Notes: generated by a model from the letters alone, not told the origin. 39,627 nucleotides of DNA from Gammaproteobacteria bacterium (GCA_022340845.1 JAJDNG010000206.1:1-39627); one strand, 5' to 3'; positions 26,118 to 34,435 are shown, numbered from the stretch's first letter. A program made the numbers and translations.

Positions 26118-26641
26118 AAACGATGATCCTCAAGTTGATCCCGCAACGTTTTCATTGCGCGGGATAAATGGGTTTTTACACTGCCTGACGAACAATTCAT
26201 TGCCTCCGCAGTTTCCGCGACGCTCATCCCTTCCCAAATGCGCAACAAAAACGTTTGTTGCTGTCTTAGCGGGAGACGATGTAACGCTGCATCCAGTGCT
26301 TCCAACGTTCTTTCATTTATCAGTTTTAACGCCGGGTTATTATCAATCTCTGTCCGGAATTCTTCCAATTCCACAGTACCGGCGCATTTGTCCGGCGGGT
26401 CAATGCTCTTGCCGATGCCGGTTGCGCTCAGAAAAACCCGCCATGAATTACGGACTTTTTGCCGCCGGTGCCAGTCCATGATGGTATTTTGCAGTATGCG
26501 GTGAAACAGCGGACCCCACTCCTGAGGATCTTGCCCGGCGTATTTCTGGGCTAATTTCAACATGGCATCTTGTACCACATCCAGCGCATCGTCCCGGTTT
26601 CCGGTGGCAATAAGTGCCAGCCGGTACGCCCGCTGCTCCAC
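26114..26641 (-). CDS. ECF-family RNA polymerase sigma factor
   Basis: A sigma70 ECF protein of 175 residues from the track GTG start. Region 2 is seen in GNRDDALDVVQDAMLKL, and FHRILQNTIMDWHRRQ is the 2.3-2.4 part that recognises the -10. A linker of about 50 residues follows. Region 4 (LPLRQQQTFLLRIWEGMSV, then AMNCSSGSVKTHLSRAMKTL) contains the helix-turn-helix for the -35. The frame stays open upstream to 26690 and encodes LGTPQALDQFLTN, which looks like the missing start of region 2.1. A perfect AGGAG sits 6 nt before CTG 26680, so the true start may be that CTG (188 aa). The gene heads a five-gene operon and is probably autoregulated through the membrane protein that follows. Confidence 0.92.
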   Translation of the reverse strand: MEQRAYRLALIATGNRDDALDVVQDAMLKLAQKYAGQDPQEWGPLFHRILQNTIMDWHRRQKVRNSWRVFLSATGIGKSIDPPDKCAGTVELEEFRTEIDNNPALKLINERTLEALDAALHRLPLRQQQTFLLRIWEGMSVAETAEAMNCSSGSVKTHLSRAMKTLRDQLEDHRL

Positions 26642-26775
26642 ATTCGTTAAAAACTGATCCAGTGCCTGCGGCGTACCCAGAATGGTCTCCTAAACAACAT
26701 TTTATGTTATTGTGATTAAATATCTTTCCGCCGAATCACGAGCCCTGCGCGCAACGTTAATTCGCTATTATCTTA

Positions 26776-26804
26776 TATAACGCAGGCACAGCAAAAAGGT
26801 TGAC
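26776..26804 (-). promoter_or_regulatory. Candidate ECF-type promoter of the sigma operon
   Basis: On the minus strand, GTCAACC (26804-26798) and CGTTATA (26782-26776) are separated by 15 bp, about 95 bp upstream of the likely sigma start. An AACC-type -35 plus a CGT-type -10 is the general form of many ECF autoregulatory promoters. The specificity of this sigma factor is unknown, so the assignment is tentative. The remainder of the 262-bp gap to the TraX-like gene is AT-rich, with palindrome AACCGGTT near 26820. Confidence 0.3.
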
Positions 26805-26903
26805 AATTATTAACCAATTAACCGGTTCGGAATTCACCGGATTCCCTTTGTTACCTAGAGGCCTTAATATTAGCCGTAATCCAACAATTACGACCCAAAC
26901 ACT

Positions 26904-27749
26904 GTGATTTTTCAACGACTGACCAAATATGGCACCCAGGCCAACTCCCACGATTGGTTGAAAGCCATCGCTATACTATTGATGGTGGTGGATCACACCG
27001 GCGTGTATTTTTTCCCCGACGTCTATGGGTACCGATTCGTGGGTCGGTTCAGCTTCCCGGTATTTTTCTTTCTTATAGGTTACACATACAACGGCCTGCG
27101 TCAGGACACCCCGGCCGACAGCAGCGCCTGGAAAGACTATTATGCGAACCTCCCGGCTGCGGTGCAAAAATTTGTGGTTTTTTTCTGGGCGTTTAATATC
27201 AAGTCCGATTTAATGTTATGTTTATTGTTAATCACAGTTGCCAACTATGTATTAATCCAAGACGTTTTTCCGCTGAATATCCTGGCTACTGTCATAGTAT
27301 GCCGGGTGGCGCTTTACCTGATGGATAAATACCACATCTTGGAAAACTGGTTGCTGGCCAGTTGGTTGTTACTGACCCTATTGCATGTGCCGCTGGTTTT
27401 TGTCTTCGAATACGGCGGAGCCGCCATATTGATTTCCATGGCGGGGTATTTGATCAGACAAAACCGCCGGGGTGAAATTAAAGCCAAGACGTTTATCTTC
27501 TTAACCTACCTGATGTATTGTGCTTCACAAATGATATTTTTTCCGGCCACTTTCGACTATCTCGTCGCACTATACACCGGCATGGCGGCGCTGTTTGTGT
27601 TTCTGTCCGATTACAAATTGCAAAAAACCTACCTATTGCCAAATGTCACCGCCGTTAATTATGCCGTCATGTTTATTTCCCGTTATTCATTATATGTGTA
27701 CACCGCACATTTACTGGCGTTTAAAATTACCGCGAAATATTTTATTTGA
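26904..27749 (+). CDS. TraX-like multi-pass membrane protein (putative acetyltransferase family)
   Basis: A 281-residue integral membrane protein with about eight hydrophobic helices. The N-terminus has HDWLKAIAILLMVVDHTGVY followed by YRFVGRFSFPVFFFLIGY, matching the TraX family signature (LKxIAxxxMxxDHxG...RxxGRxSFPxFxFL). F-plasmid TraX N-acetylates pilin, and the family is related to membrane acyltransferases. No conjugation gene lies nearby, so the substrate here is unknown. It may acylate an envelope component; this is inference. The predicted GTG start at 26904 has no clear ribosome-binding site. The gene is divergent from the ECF sigma operon and converges on the SAM hydrolase gene with a 13-bp gap and no terminator. 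Confidence 0.82.
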   Translation: MIFQRLTKYGTQANSHDWLKAIAILLMVVDHTGVYFFPDVYGYRFVGRFSFPVFFFLIGYTYNGLRQDTPADSSAWKDYYANLPAAVQKFVVFFWAFNIKSDLMLCLLLITVANYVLIQDVFPLNILATVIVCRVALYLMDKYHILENWLLASWLLLTLLHVPLVFVFEYGGAAILISMAGYLIRQNRRGEIKAKTFIFLTYLMYCASQMIFFPATFDYLVALYTGMAALFVFLSDYKLQKTYLLPNVTAVNYAVMFISRYSLYVYTAHLLAFKITAKYFI

Positions 27750-27762
27750 TTGCTTTTGAATG

Positions 27763-28512
27763 TCAGGATGTCAGGCGTTCAATAAAAACGCGGTCTCCGG
27801 CATGAATGTCCAACATACGGTCTGCCCGCCCCTGATTAATGGCGACCTCCACCAAGCCATTGGCATTTTCATACCAGAATCCCGCGCCGGTCGGCACTTC
27901 GGAAAACGTTCTGGCCCAGGATAAGATGTGGCCTTTTACGATTAATCTCGAATGGCACTCCAGTGCCTGGGCACGAATACCCGTCATGGCATTGCCAAAC
28001 GCATCGATATAGACAAACTTCGCCAACTCCTGGGGCCAGGTATTATCGATGCATTGCAGAGGATCCAGTTCTTTACAATCAGGCAATTCAGCCATCGCCA
28101 ACCGCGCGGCTACCGGCGCAAACAAATCGCGGCCGTGGAAACTGTTGGATATTTTGGGCGGTTGCCAAGTGATTTGCCACCATTGGATCGCCTGTGGATT
28201 TTTCGCCCGGGTGCAAATTACGTTAAACAATCCATTATCCGGGCCCACAAACCAGCGCTCGTCCACCTTCACGATAACCGGCCGGCGCAACGGGTTGCCG
28301 ACTCCTGGATCGACTACACACAGAAACACGCTACCCTGGGGGAATTCATTGATATAAGCGGCCAGCAAATAAGCCGATAGTTGAGGTTCGAACGCCGGCG
28401 CATTAGAAAATAAGTCCACCACAGGCACGCCAGGGGCTTGTTGAAACAGTACCGCCTTCATCTGCCCCACATATGGCCCGCTAACCCCGAAATCGGTGAA
28501 CAAGGCGATCAT
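27763..28512 (-). CDS. SAM hydrolase / SAM hydroxide adenosyltransferase (DUF62 family)
   Basis: A 249-residue cytoplasmic enzyme related to fluorinase and chlorinase. It cleaves S-adenosylmethionine with hydroxide to adenosine and methionine. The N-terminus has [20 protein letters not shown]. Other family motifs are VVDPGVGN (about 66-73), VGPDNGLF (about 88-95), [13 protein letters not shown] (about 123-135) and [11 protein letters not shown] (about 168-178). The C-terminal beta domain is present, so length is normal. Its ATG overlaps the queC stop by 4 nt (ATGA), placing it last in the tol-queE-queC transcript. The physiological reason for destroying SAM is unclear in this family. The link to queuosine precursor genes is noted under findings. 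Confidence 0.9.
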   Translation of the reverse strand: MIALFTDFGVSGPYVGQMKAVLFQQAPGVPVVDLFSNAPAFEPQLSAYLLAAYINEFPQGSVFLCVVDPGVGNPLRRPVIVKVDERWFVGPDNGLFNVICTRAKNPQAIQWWQITWQPPKISNSFHGRDLFAPVAARLAMAELPDCKELDPLQCIDNTWPQELAKFVYIDAFGNAMTGIRAQALECHSRLIVKGHILSWARTFSEVPTGAGFWYENANGLVEVAINQGRADRMLDIHAGDRVFIERLTS

Positions 28513-29180
28513 TGGTATTTTGTAGGATCCGCGATCCCCGCCTCTTTAAATCCTTGGGCACGGATGCGGCACGAATCGCAGCGCCCGCAGGCATGGCCTT
28601 TTTCATCGGGGTCATAGCAAGACACGGTTAATGCGTAGTCTACGCCTAAATCTGAGCCTTTTTTAATGATGTCGGCTTTACTCAGTTGAATCAACGGCGT
28701 GTGTACCGTGAAACGCTCACCTTGCACGCCTTTTTTAGTAGCCAGATTTGCCAACTTTTCAAAGGCCTGAATAAATTCAGGCCGGCAATCCGGATAACCG
28801 GAATAATCCACCGCATTGACGCCAATAAATAAATCCTGTGCTGACAGAACTTCGGCCCAACCCAGGGCAATGGATAAAAATATGGTATTGCGTGCGGGAA
28901 CGTAAGTCACCGGTATTCCGTCGCTGGGTTTGTCGGGCACAGCAATGGATTTATCCGTTAGTGCAGAGCCGCCAATTTGAGTCAAATCGAGATGGATTAT
29001 TTTATGTTCAGTGACACCCGCATGCATTGCCACATTGCGCGCCGAGGCCAGTTCGCAGGCATGGCGCTGACCGTAATCGAAACTCAAACCGTAACATTCG
29101 AAACCCTGCTGGTTGGCGATAGCCAGGGCGGTAGCCGAATCCAGTCCGCCGGAAATCAACACTACGGCTTTGTTATTCAC
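28509..29180 (-). CDS. queC: 7-cyano-7-deazaguanine (preQ0) synthase
   Basis: A 223-residue ATP-dependent enzyme that converts 7-carboxy-7-deazaguanine and ammonia to preQ0 in queuosine biosynthesis. The N-terminal PP-loop is [17 protein letters not shown], followed by SFDYGQRH. A zinc site at the C-terminus has Cys residues spaced as [18 protein letters not shown] chose GTG 29180 over the track's 29258. AGGAG lies 8 nt upstream, homologues begin a few residues before the PP-loop, and this start overlaps the queE stop by 4 nt (GTGA), as in co-translated pairs. The track's extra 26 residues are read-through within queE. The gene sits between queE and the DUF62 gene in the minus-strand cluster. 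Confidence 0.96.
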   Translation of the reverse strand: MNNKAVVLISGGLDSATALAIANQQGFECYGLSFDYGQRHACELASARNVAMHAGVTEHKIIHLDLTQIGGSALTDKSIAVPDKPSDGIPVTYVPARNTIFLSIALGWAEVLSAQDLFIGVNAVDYSGYPDCRPEFIQAFEKLANLATKKGVQGERFTVHTPLIQLSKADIIKKGSDLGVDYALTVSCYDPDEKGHACGRCDSCRIRAQGFKEAGIADPTKYQ

Positions 29181-29845
29181 CGGCCAGACTCCTCTCCCCA
29201 TAAGAGTTTGTGCAATTGCAACTGAAATCGTACCGGCAAATGGTCGTCCAGGATCCATTGCGCCAATTCGACAGGCTGCATTTGTCCGTAACTGGGCGAG
29301 AACAGTATTTCACACTTGCCGGCAAGCTGGTGTAGGACTAGTTGCTGCTTGGCCCAGTCGTAGTCCTGCCGGTCGCAAATGACAAATTTGACTTGATCCT
29401 GCGAATGCAGGAATTGGATATTGTCATAGCAGTTGCGCGCCACTTCCCCCGATCCCGGCGTCTTGAGGTCCATCACTTTGACCACCCGGCGGTCAACATC
29501 GGCTATGGTCAACGCACCACTGGTTTCCAGAGAAACCTCATAACCGGCTTCACACAACGATGTTAGCAATGCGATACAGGTTTTTTGCGCCAAAGGTTCA
29601 CCGCCGGTCACCGTCACGTAGCGGGTTTGATGCTTCGCAACTTGTTCAAGAACCGCCGCGACTGTCATCCATTGACCACCGTGAAAGGCGTATTCCGTAT
29701 CGCAATAGCCGCAACGCAACGGACAACCGGTTAAACGAATAAAGACCGTTGGAATACCCGCCGTTCGCGATTCGCCCTGTAAGGAATAGAATATTTCAGT
29801 TATGCGCAGGCGGGTGTCGGTTGTTTGCTGAGTGTCAGGCATCAC
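29177..29845 (-). CDS. queE: 7-carboxy-7-deazaguanine synthase, radical SAM
   Basis: A 222-residue radical-SAM enzyme that contracts the ring of 6-carboxytetrahydropterin to 7-carboxy-7-deazaguanine. The N-terminus has [12 protein letters not shown], the usual QueE opening. The 4Fe-4S ligands are in the [10 protein letters not shown] cluster (CxxxCxxC) at about 41-50, preceded by [19 protein letters not shown] (about 78-88) is the SAM-binding GGEP motif, and SLETSGAL and [11 protein letters not shown] follow the family pattern. It begins GTG-ATG, so 29845 or 29842 may be used; no clear ribosome-binding site is visible. It is 74 bp after cpoB and overlaps queC by 4 nt. Queuosine genes at the tail of the tol-pal cluster are common in gammaproteobacteria. 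Confidence 0.96.
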   Translation of the reverse strand: MMPDTQQTTDTRLRITEIFYSLQGESRTAGIPTVFIRLTGCPLRCGYCDTEYAFHGGQWMTVAAVLEQVAKHQTRYVTVTGGEPLAQKTCIALLTSLCEAGYEVSLETSGALTIADVDRRVVKVMDLKTPGSGEVARNCYDNIQFLHSQDQVKFVICDRQDYDWAKQQLVLHQLAGKCEILFSPSYGQMQPVELAQWILDDHLPVRFQLQLHKLLWGEESGR

Positions 29846-29919
29846 GCAAGTGACTTAGTTGATTGCAGGTTGGCGCAAGAAAATCACAACCCAACGCGTA
29901 CAAATTAAAGCGAACCCAC

Positions 29920-30870
29920 TCAGCGGCGCTTGATGTCCTGGATGCGTTGTTTGGCAAGCCGTGCGGCGGTGGTGTCGGGAAACATACTGACTATGTTGCT
30001 GAGCACCGCTTCGGCATCTGCGCTTTTGCCCAGTTCCTGATAACTGAATCCCATTTTCAACATGGCATCAGCCCGCTTTGAGCTTTTAGGGTAGTTGTCC
30101 AGGACTTTGTTGAACTCTTGCAAGGCCACGTCGTAACGGCGTTGTGCGTAGTTGGCCTCGCCCAGCCAGTATTGGGCGTTGTCAGCGTAATCTGCCGTTG
30201 GGTAGGTTTCCAAATAGGCTTTAAATGAAGCAATAGCCAGTTCATAACGGCCGTCCTTGAGCAAATTAAACGCTCTGTCGTACGCTTCCCTTTGCAGCTG
30301 TTTAGTCTGCGGGGAAACCACGCTGGCTGTTGCCAACGGTACTCCAGTGGAAGGCAACGATGTACCGCTTGCCGATGAGGCTGATGGATCTGACCCCATG
30401 GCGCTTGAAGAGGCTCCGCCAGCGCCGGCACCCGTTGAGGCTGAACCTACCATGGTAGGACTGGTACCGGGTTGCCCCTTGGCCAGATTCGAGGTTTTTT
30501 GCTCGACCTGAGAAATGCGCCGGTCGATGTCCACATACAGGTCTTTTTGCCGCTTTTTAATGTTATCCATTTCATGGTTGAGTACTTCCATCTGCCCGTT
30601 GATGGTTTGCAATTCCTGTTGCAAACGATCGAGGCGGGTCAATACTTCCACCATAGACTGGTTATCCAAACGCCGTTCGATTTTCTCCAATCTCGCCGCC
30701 AATTCTCCGGATGTCGGCTGAGCCGCTGCATCGATCACCGGCGCAGGCTCGCGAGCCGCCGCGGTGTTGATCATCGCATAAGCCCCTCCCAGCACAGCAA
30801 TCAATGCAATGTGCCTGAACCAGTGAGCCGGTCCGTTGCATCGACGTCGCAAAAGTTCGGAGAAAATCAT
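29920..30870 (-). CDS. cpoB: Tol-Pal system protein CpoB (YbgF), cell-division coordinator
   Basis: A 316-residue periplasmic protein that links Tol-Pal outer-membrane constriction with PBP1B/LpoB peptidoglycan synthesis at the septum. The signal peptide or anchor ends near INTAAAREP. A coiled-coil trimerisation helix (about 60-130, LEKIERRLDNQSMVEVL...) is followed by a long Gly/Ser/Ala-rich linker. The C-terminal TPR domain (about 200-316) has YDRAFNLLKDGRYELAIASF, then YWLGEANYAQRRYDVALQEF and AMLKMGFSYQELG. I chose ATG 30870; the track's TTG 30879 is possible because GAGG lies 5 nt before it (11 nt before the ATG). It lies 15 bp after pal in the same operon. The linker is longer than in E. 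coli YbgF. Confidence 0.93.
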   Translation of the reverse strand: MIFSELLRRRCNGPAHWFRHIALIAVLGGAYAMINTAAAREPAPVIDAAAQPTSGELAARLEKIERRLDNQSMVEVLTRLDRLQQELQTINGQMEVLNHEMDNIKKRQKDLYVDIDRRISQVEQKTSNLAKGQPGTSPTMVGSASTGAGAGGASSSAMGSDPSASSASGTSLPSTGVPLATASVVSPQTKQLQREAYDRAFNLLKDGRYELAIASFKAYLETYPTADYADNAQYWLGEANYAQRRYDVALQEFNKVLDNYPKSSKRADAMLKMGFSYQELGKSADAEAVLSNIVSMFPDTTAARLAKQRIQDIKRR

Positions 30871-30885
30871 AAGCAACAAAACCTC

Positions 30886-31467
30886 TTATCGATTGGCGTA
30901 AACCAGTTCGGCGCGGCGATTCATGCTCCAAGCACTTTCGTCGTGACCTAATACCGCCGGACGTTCTTCACCGTAGCTAACCACCCGTACTTGCGCCGGA
31001 GATACGCCGTTGGCGATCAACAAACGACGCACGGCATCGGCACGACGCTCACCCAACGCTAAGTTGTATTCACGGGTACCGCGCTCATCGGCGTGGCCTT
31101 CCAGAGTAAAATTGACCTGTGAATTGCTCGCCAAATAGTCGGCGTGAGCGCGAATCACCGGCAACGCATCATCCCGGATGGCACTGCTGTCAAAATCAAA
31201 ATACACCACTCGTTGCGAGAGCAAGTTATTGGGGTCTTCAAACGGATCCATCTGGGTCTGAGGTTCCATAGGTTCTGCGGTGGCCGTTTGATCGTCAGCC
31301 CTTTCAGTTGATGCTGGTTCGGAGGCTTCCGTCGAAGCCGAAGCAGAGGTCTCTGCGGATGCCTGGTCTTCAACCTCTCCGGTAGTTCCACAACCGGCTA
31401 ACAGCACAAACAACAAGAATATCGCAGGCACTGTAGCAAGCGTCATCCTGGTAATTACCTTCATCAT
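30886..31467 (-). CDS. pal: Peptidoglycan-associated lipoprotein Pal
   Basis: A 193-residue outer-membrane lipoprotein of the Tol-Pal complex, which binds peptidoglycan and TolB. The lipobox is LLAGC (Cys26) after a typical signal helix. A low-complexity Ser/Thr/Glu linker spans about 30-80. The OmpA-like domain (about 85-193) has VVYFDFDSSAIRDDALPV, LEGHADERGTREYNLALGERRA and the C-terminal SMNRRAELVYANR, all classic Pal motifs. ATG 31467 has AAGGAG 6 nt upstream; a second ATG follows immediately. Pal lies 29 bp downstream of tolB and 15 bp before cpoB. The linker is longer than in E. coli Pal (173 residues). Confidence 0.97.
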   Translation of the reverse strand: MMKVITRMTLATVPAIFLLFVLLAGCGTTGEVEDQASAETSASASTEASEPASTERADDQTATAEPMEPQTQMDPFEDPNNLLSQRVVYFDFDSSAIRDDALPVIRAHADYLASNSQVNFTLEGHADERGTREYNLALGERRADAVRRLLIANGVSPAQVRVVSYGEERPAVLGHDESAWSMNRRAELVYANR

Positions 31468-31496
31468 TTATAACTCCTTATATAATTGTTAACTTA

Positions 31497-32849
31497 TTAA
31501 TTGTTGAATGGAGACCATGCAGGTTCCCGCACGTCTTCTTGGTAAGACAAACTCTGTTTGATTTTGCCGTCCACGGACACGGCAGCCAATTCTCCCCTGC
31601 GTCCTGTTGTTGCGTAAATTATCATACTTCCATTGGGAGCAAAACTGGGGGATTCGTCCAATCGCCCTTCGGTCAGTATCTGCATGGCTCCCGAATCCAG
31701 TTCCATGGTAGCAATCTGGTAGCCATTACCATTTCCGCTGTCATGCACCATGGCAATCATTTTGCCATCCGGTGATACGGCAGCTTTTAAATTTTCCCGT
31801 CCCTCAAATGTCAACCGTCGCGGCTTGCCACCATCCGCCGCCACTCGATATAGCTGCGGACGCCCACCGCGGTCGGAGGTGAATATTATTGACCCGCCGT
31901 CCGGCGTCCATACCGGTTCCGTATCAATGGCCCAATGGGTGGTTAATTTGCGCATCTTCTGGGTTTTTAAGTGTAGAGTATATATGTCTGCGTTGCCATT
32001 TTTTGTGATAGTAAACGCGAGTTTATCGCCTTTGGGTGACCAGGAAGGCGCACCGTGCAATCCGGAAAGCGGTGTTTTGACCTGCTCCCGTTCGGTAGTT
32101 TGCCAGTTCTGTATATAGACTTTTTGTGCGCCACCTTGCTCCAACGAGGCATACGCAATACGTTTTCCATCCGGCGACCAGGAAGGCGACATAATAGGTT
32201 CTTTGGAACGTAGGATTTCCTGAGCGTTTTCACCATCGGAATCGGCAATCCATAGCGAATAGCGTTTCTCCCGAAAATCACCTTCTGCGGTGACATAAGC
32301 AATTCGCGTGGAAAACGCACCTTTTACACCGGTAAGTTGCTCGTAAACGATATCGCTGATTTTGTGCGCTGCAGCACGCAACGTCTTTGAGGTTGCGGGA
32401 ATTTTATAGGCGACCATCTGCTTGGCCTGAAATACATCCTGAAGCCAGAAACTAATGGTGTAATTATCCGGTCCGGTATTTTCCACCTGACCGATCACCA
32501 GGCTTTCGACACCCAAAATACGCCAGTTTTGATACTTAATGGTGGCGGGATCGGTGGGCTTGGAAAGCATGTCTTTGACAGGGAACGCCTTGAACTGACC
32601 AGTGCGCACCAGATCGTTACTGACGATTTGGGCGAGGTCTTCGCTGGGCGGCACGGCGCCGCTGACCCGAAACGGTACCACGGCGATGGGTAACGCCGCT
32701 TCTATGCCTTGGGTGATGGTAATGGTCAACGGCTTGGCGTACGCGCCCGCCGTCAAGGCCAGTAAAATCAAAAGCACACTACTTATTACGACCGGCTTGC
32801 GGATTCTTGCGGCTGGCGCTTTTGTGAATTGTGTCGACGTATTTTCCAT
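31497..32849 (-). CDS. tolB: Tol-Pal system beta-propeller protein TolB
   Basis: A 450-residue periplasmic protein that shuttles between Pal and TolA. The signal peptide (about 1-39) has an unusually long, basic N-terminal region before the hydrophobic core and ends AGAYAKP. The TolB N-domain (about 45-180) has IAVVPFRVSG and LVRTGQFKAFP. A six-bladed propeller follows with repeated WSPDGKRIAYAS, WSPKGDKLAFT, WTPDGGSIIFTSD and SPDGKMIAMV blades. I chose ATG 32849; the track's TTG 32855 adds two residues. No strong ribosome-binding site is visible. It lies 66 bp after tolA. Pal follows after 29 bp. Confidence 0.97.
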   Translation of the reverse strand: MENTSTQFTKAPAARIRKPVVISSVLLILLALTAGAYAKPLTITITQGIEAALPIAVVPFRVSGAVPPSEDLAQIVSNDLVRTGQFKAFPVKDMLSKPTDPATIKYQNWRILGVESLVIGQVENTGPDNYTISFWLQDVFQAKQMVAYKIPATSKTLRAAAHKISDIVYEQLTGVKGAFSTRIAYVTAEGDFREKRYSLWIADSDGENAQEILRSKEPIMSPSWSPDGKRIAYASLEQGGAQKVYIQNWQTTEREQVKTPLSGLHGAPSWSPKGDKLAFTITKNGNADIYTLHLKTQKMRKLTTHWAIDTEPVWTPDGGSIIFTSDRGGRPQLYRVAADGGKPRRLTFEGRENLKAAVSPDGKMIAMVHDSGNGNGYQIATMELDSGAMQILTEGRLDESPSFAPNGSMIIYATTGRRGELAAVSVDGKIKQSLSYQEDVREPAWSPFNN

Positions 32850-32915
32850 TTGCAATTGTTGGCTTTGTCCTGTGGATAATTTTGTAGAGTGATTTATAAA
32901 ACGTGTTTTGGCGGC

Positions 32916-33902
32916 TTATGAAGTCTTTTGGTCCGGATCGAAAACAAAAGTAATTTCCCGGAATCGTTCAAACAACGCCGGATCCGCCGGCAGCGGTAAT
33001 GGTACCGCTTTTTGTACTGCGGTTTCCACCGAACGGTCAAAAGAGGCATCACCACTGCTTTTGGTGACCTCCACGTGCATGACATCTCCGCCCGGGATTA
33101 AACGTACGTAAACCGTGCATTTCAAGCCGGTTTTGGAGGTCGCCGGCTTACGCCAGACATTCTCCACTTTTTCGCGGATATAAGCCGTGTATTTTTGCAC
33201 GACGCTAAGCGCTTGCTGCTCTTGCTGAGCAGCCTGCAGCTGTTGTTCTTCCTCAATGCGCTTGCGCCTTTCATCTTCTTCACGCTGCATCTGTTCTTGC
33301 AACAAGGCTTCTTCCAATAAGCGCTGTTCGCGTTTGCGGCGATCTTCTTCCAGTTTGCGCTGACGCTCTTGCTCTTCGCGCTTGAGCTTTTCCTGCAACA
33401 AACGCTTTTCTTCCTTGGCTTTGGCTAATTTGACCTCTTCATCCTTGCGCTTTTTTTCCAGTTCCTGGCGTTTTTTCTCCAACAACTCCTGTTTGCGGCG
33501 TTCCAGGTCTTGCTGCTTTTTTAAGTCCGCCAGGCGTTGTTCTTCGGCGATGCGCTTTTGCTGTTGTTCTTTCTGTTTTTTCTGCTCAACTTGTTTTTGT
33601 TGTTGGATTTCGGCCAAACGCTGCTCTTCCTGCTTGCGGCGTTGCTCAGCGGCTTTGGCTTCGCGTTCCAGTTTGCGTTTGCGCGCTTCTTCTTCGCGTA
33701 TTTTACGGGCTTCTTTTTCTTTAAGTTCTTGTATTTGTTCTTCGACCTTTGATTCATCCACCACGACCGCGTTGACAACGTTTATTTGCGGTTTTTCTTC
33801 CTCCGGTGCCCAATCGAAACTCACAAACAGCACCGCCGCCATCGCAGCGTGCACTACAATCGCGTAAAACAACGCCAATGGGTTTTTAAAAAACGATTTC
33901 AC
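32916..33902 (-). CDS. tolA: Tol-Pal system protein TolA
   Basis: A 328-residue inner-membrane protein that spans the periplasm and couples proton-motive force from TolQR to the outer membrane. One N-terminal membrane helix (about 9-28) includes His18. Domain II (about 50-235) is a long helical stretch very rich in Lys, Glu, Arg and Gln. Domain III (about 238-328) contains VQKYTAYIREKVENVWRKP and a TonB/TolA-like C-terminal fold with VEVTKSSGDASFDRSVETAV. The gene begins with GTG at 33902 and has a weak ribosome-binding site. It lies 77 bp after tolR. Repetitive codons in domain II produce several long antisense shadow ORFs in the track. Confidence 0.96.
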   Translation of the reverse strand: MKSFFKNPLALFYAIVVHAAMAAVLFVSFDWAPEEEKPQINVVNAVVVDESKVEEQIQELKEKEARKIREEEARKRKLEREAKAAEQRRKQEEQRLAEIQQQKQVEQKKQKEQQQKRIAEEQRLADLKKQQDLERRKQELLEKKRQELEKKRKDEEVKLAKAKEEKRLLQEKLKREEQERQRKLEEDRRKREQRLLEEALLQEQMQREEDERRKRIEEEQQLQAAQQEQQALSVVQKYTAYIREKVENVWRKPATSKTGLKCTVYVRLIPGGDVMHVEVTKSSGDASFDRSVETAVQKAVPLPLPADPALFERFREITFVFDPDQKTS

Positions 33903-33979
33903 TACGTCAACTCTGGTTTTCTCTGCCGGGATTATAGATACCGGATAATATTTGCTCCGGGAATTTCTCTTCCGGACCG

Positions 33980-34435
33980 TTATTTAGATTTTTTTTTCTT
34001 CACCGGTTCCGGCGCTTCGGTAATCAATCCCACACTGGGGGCACCTGCTCGTTGTAACAAGGTCATGGCATAGACCACCTTGGAGTATTCCACCCTGCCA
34101 TCACCGCGAATCATCACCGGTGTCGCGGGTTTGTGTTTTAACACTGCAGCGGTCAGCGTTACCATGGCTTGGTCATCAATAGGCTTGTCCGGATTGTCGC
34201 CCACGCTGAGATAATAATCGCCTTCCTTATTCACAGTCACAATCAGTGGTTCCGCAGCATCTTTATCGATAGGCTCGGCCGATGCTTGTGGCAAGTCCAC
34301 TTCCACACCCGTGGTCAACAATGGCGCAGTAATCATAAAAATCACCAACAATACCAACATGACATCAATATACGGCACCACATTGATGTCCGACATGGGT
34401 TTGCGTTTGGTGCGAGGATCGAATTGACTCGCCAT
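33980..34435 (-). CDS. tolR: Tol-Pal system protein TolR
   Basis: A 151-residue ExbD/TolR-family inner-membrane protein that forms the proton channel with TolQ. The cytoplasmic start KRKPMSDINVVPYIDVMLV leads into the single membrane helix (about 19-40), with the conserved proton-conducting Asp24. A periplasmic domain follows, ending in the helix SKVVYAMTLLQRAG and a Lys-rich tail (KKKKSK). The ATG shares one base with the tolQ stop (TAATG), consistent with translational coupling. tolA follows after 77 bp. Confidence 0.97.
   Translation of the reverse strand: MASQFDPRTKRKPMSDINVVPYIDVMLVLLVIFMITAPLLTTGVEVDLPQASAEPIDKDAAEPLIVTVNKEGDYYLSVGDNPDKPIDDQAMVTLTAAVLKHKPATPVMIRGDGRVEYSKVVYAMTLLQRAGAPSVGLITEAPEPVKKKKSK

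Noticed and set aside
25903-26481. 192-aa plus-strand ORF opposite the sigma and anti-sigma genes
   Set aside because: It is antisense to two recognised overlapping genes and has the low-complexity Ser/Ala/Arg content of a shadow frame.
28509-29258. 249-aa version of QueC starting at 29258
   Set aside because: The extra 26 residues lie within the queE coding sequence. GTG 29180 has AGGAG at 8 nt and makes the 4-nt overlap usual for such pairs.
33382-33867. 161-aa plus-strand Ser/Cys/Phe-rich ORF and other long frames across tolA
   Set aside because: Artefact of the repetitive Lys/Glu/Gln codons in TolA domain II read on the opposite strand.
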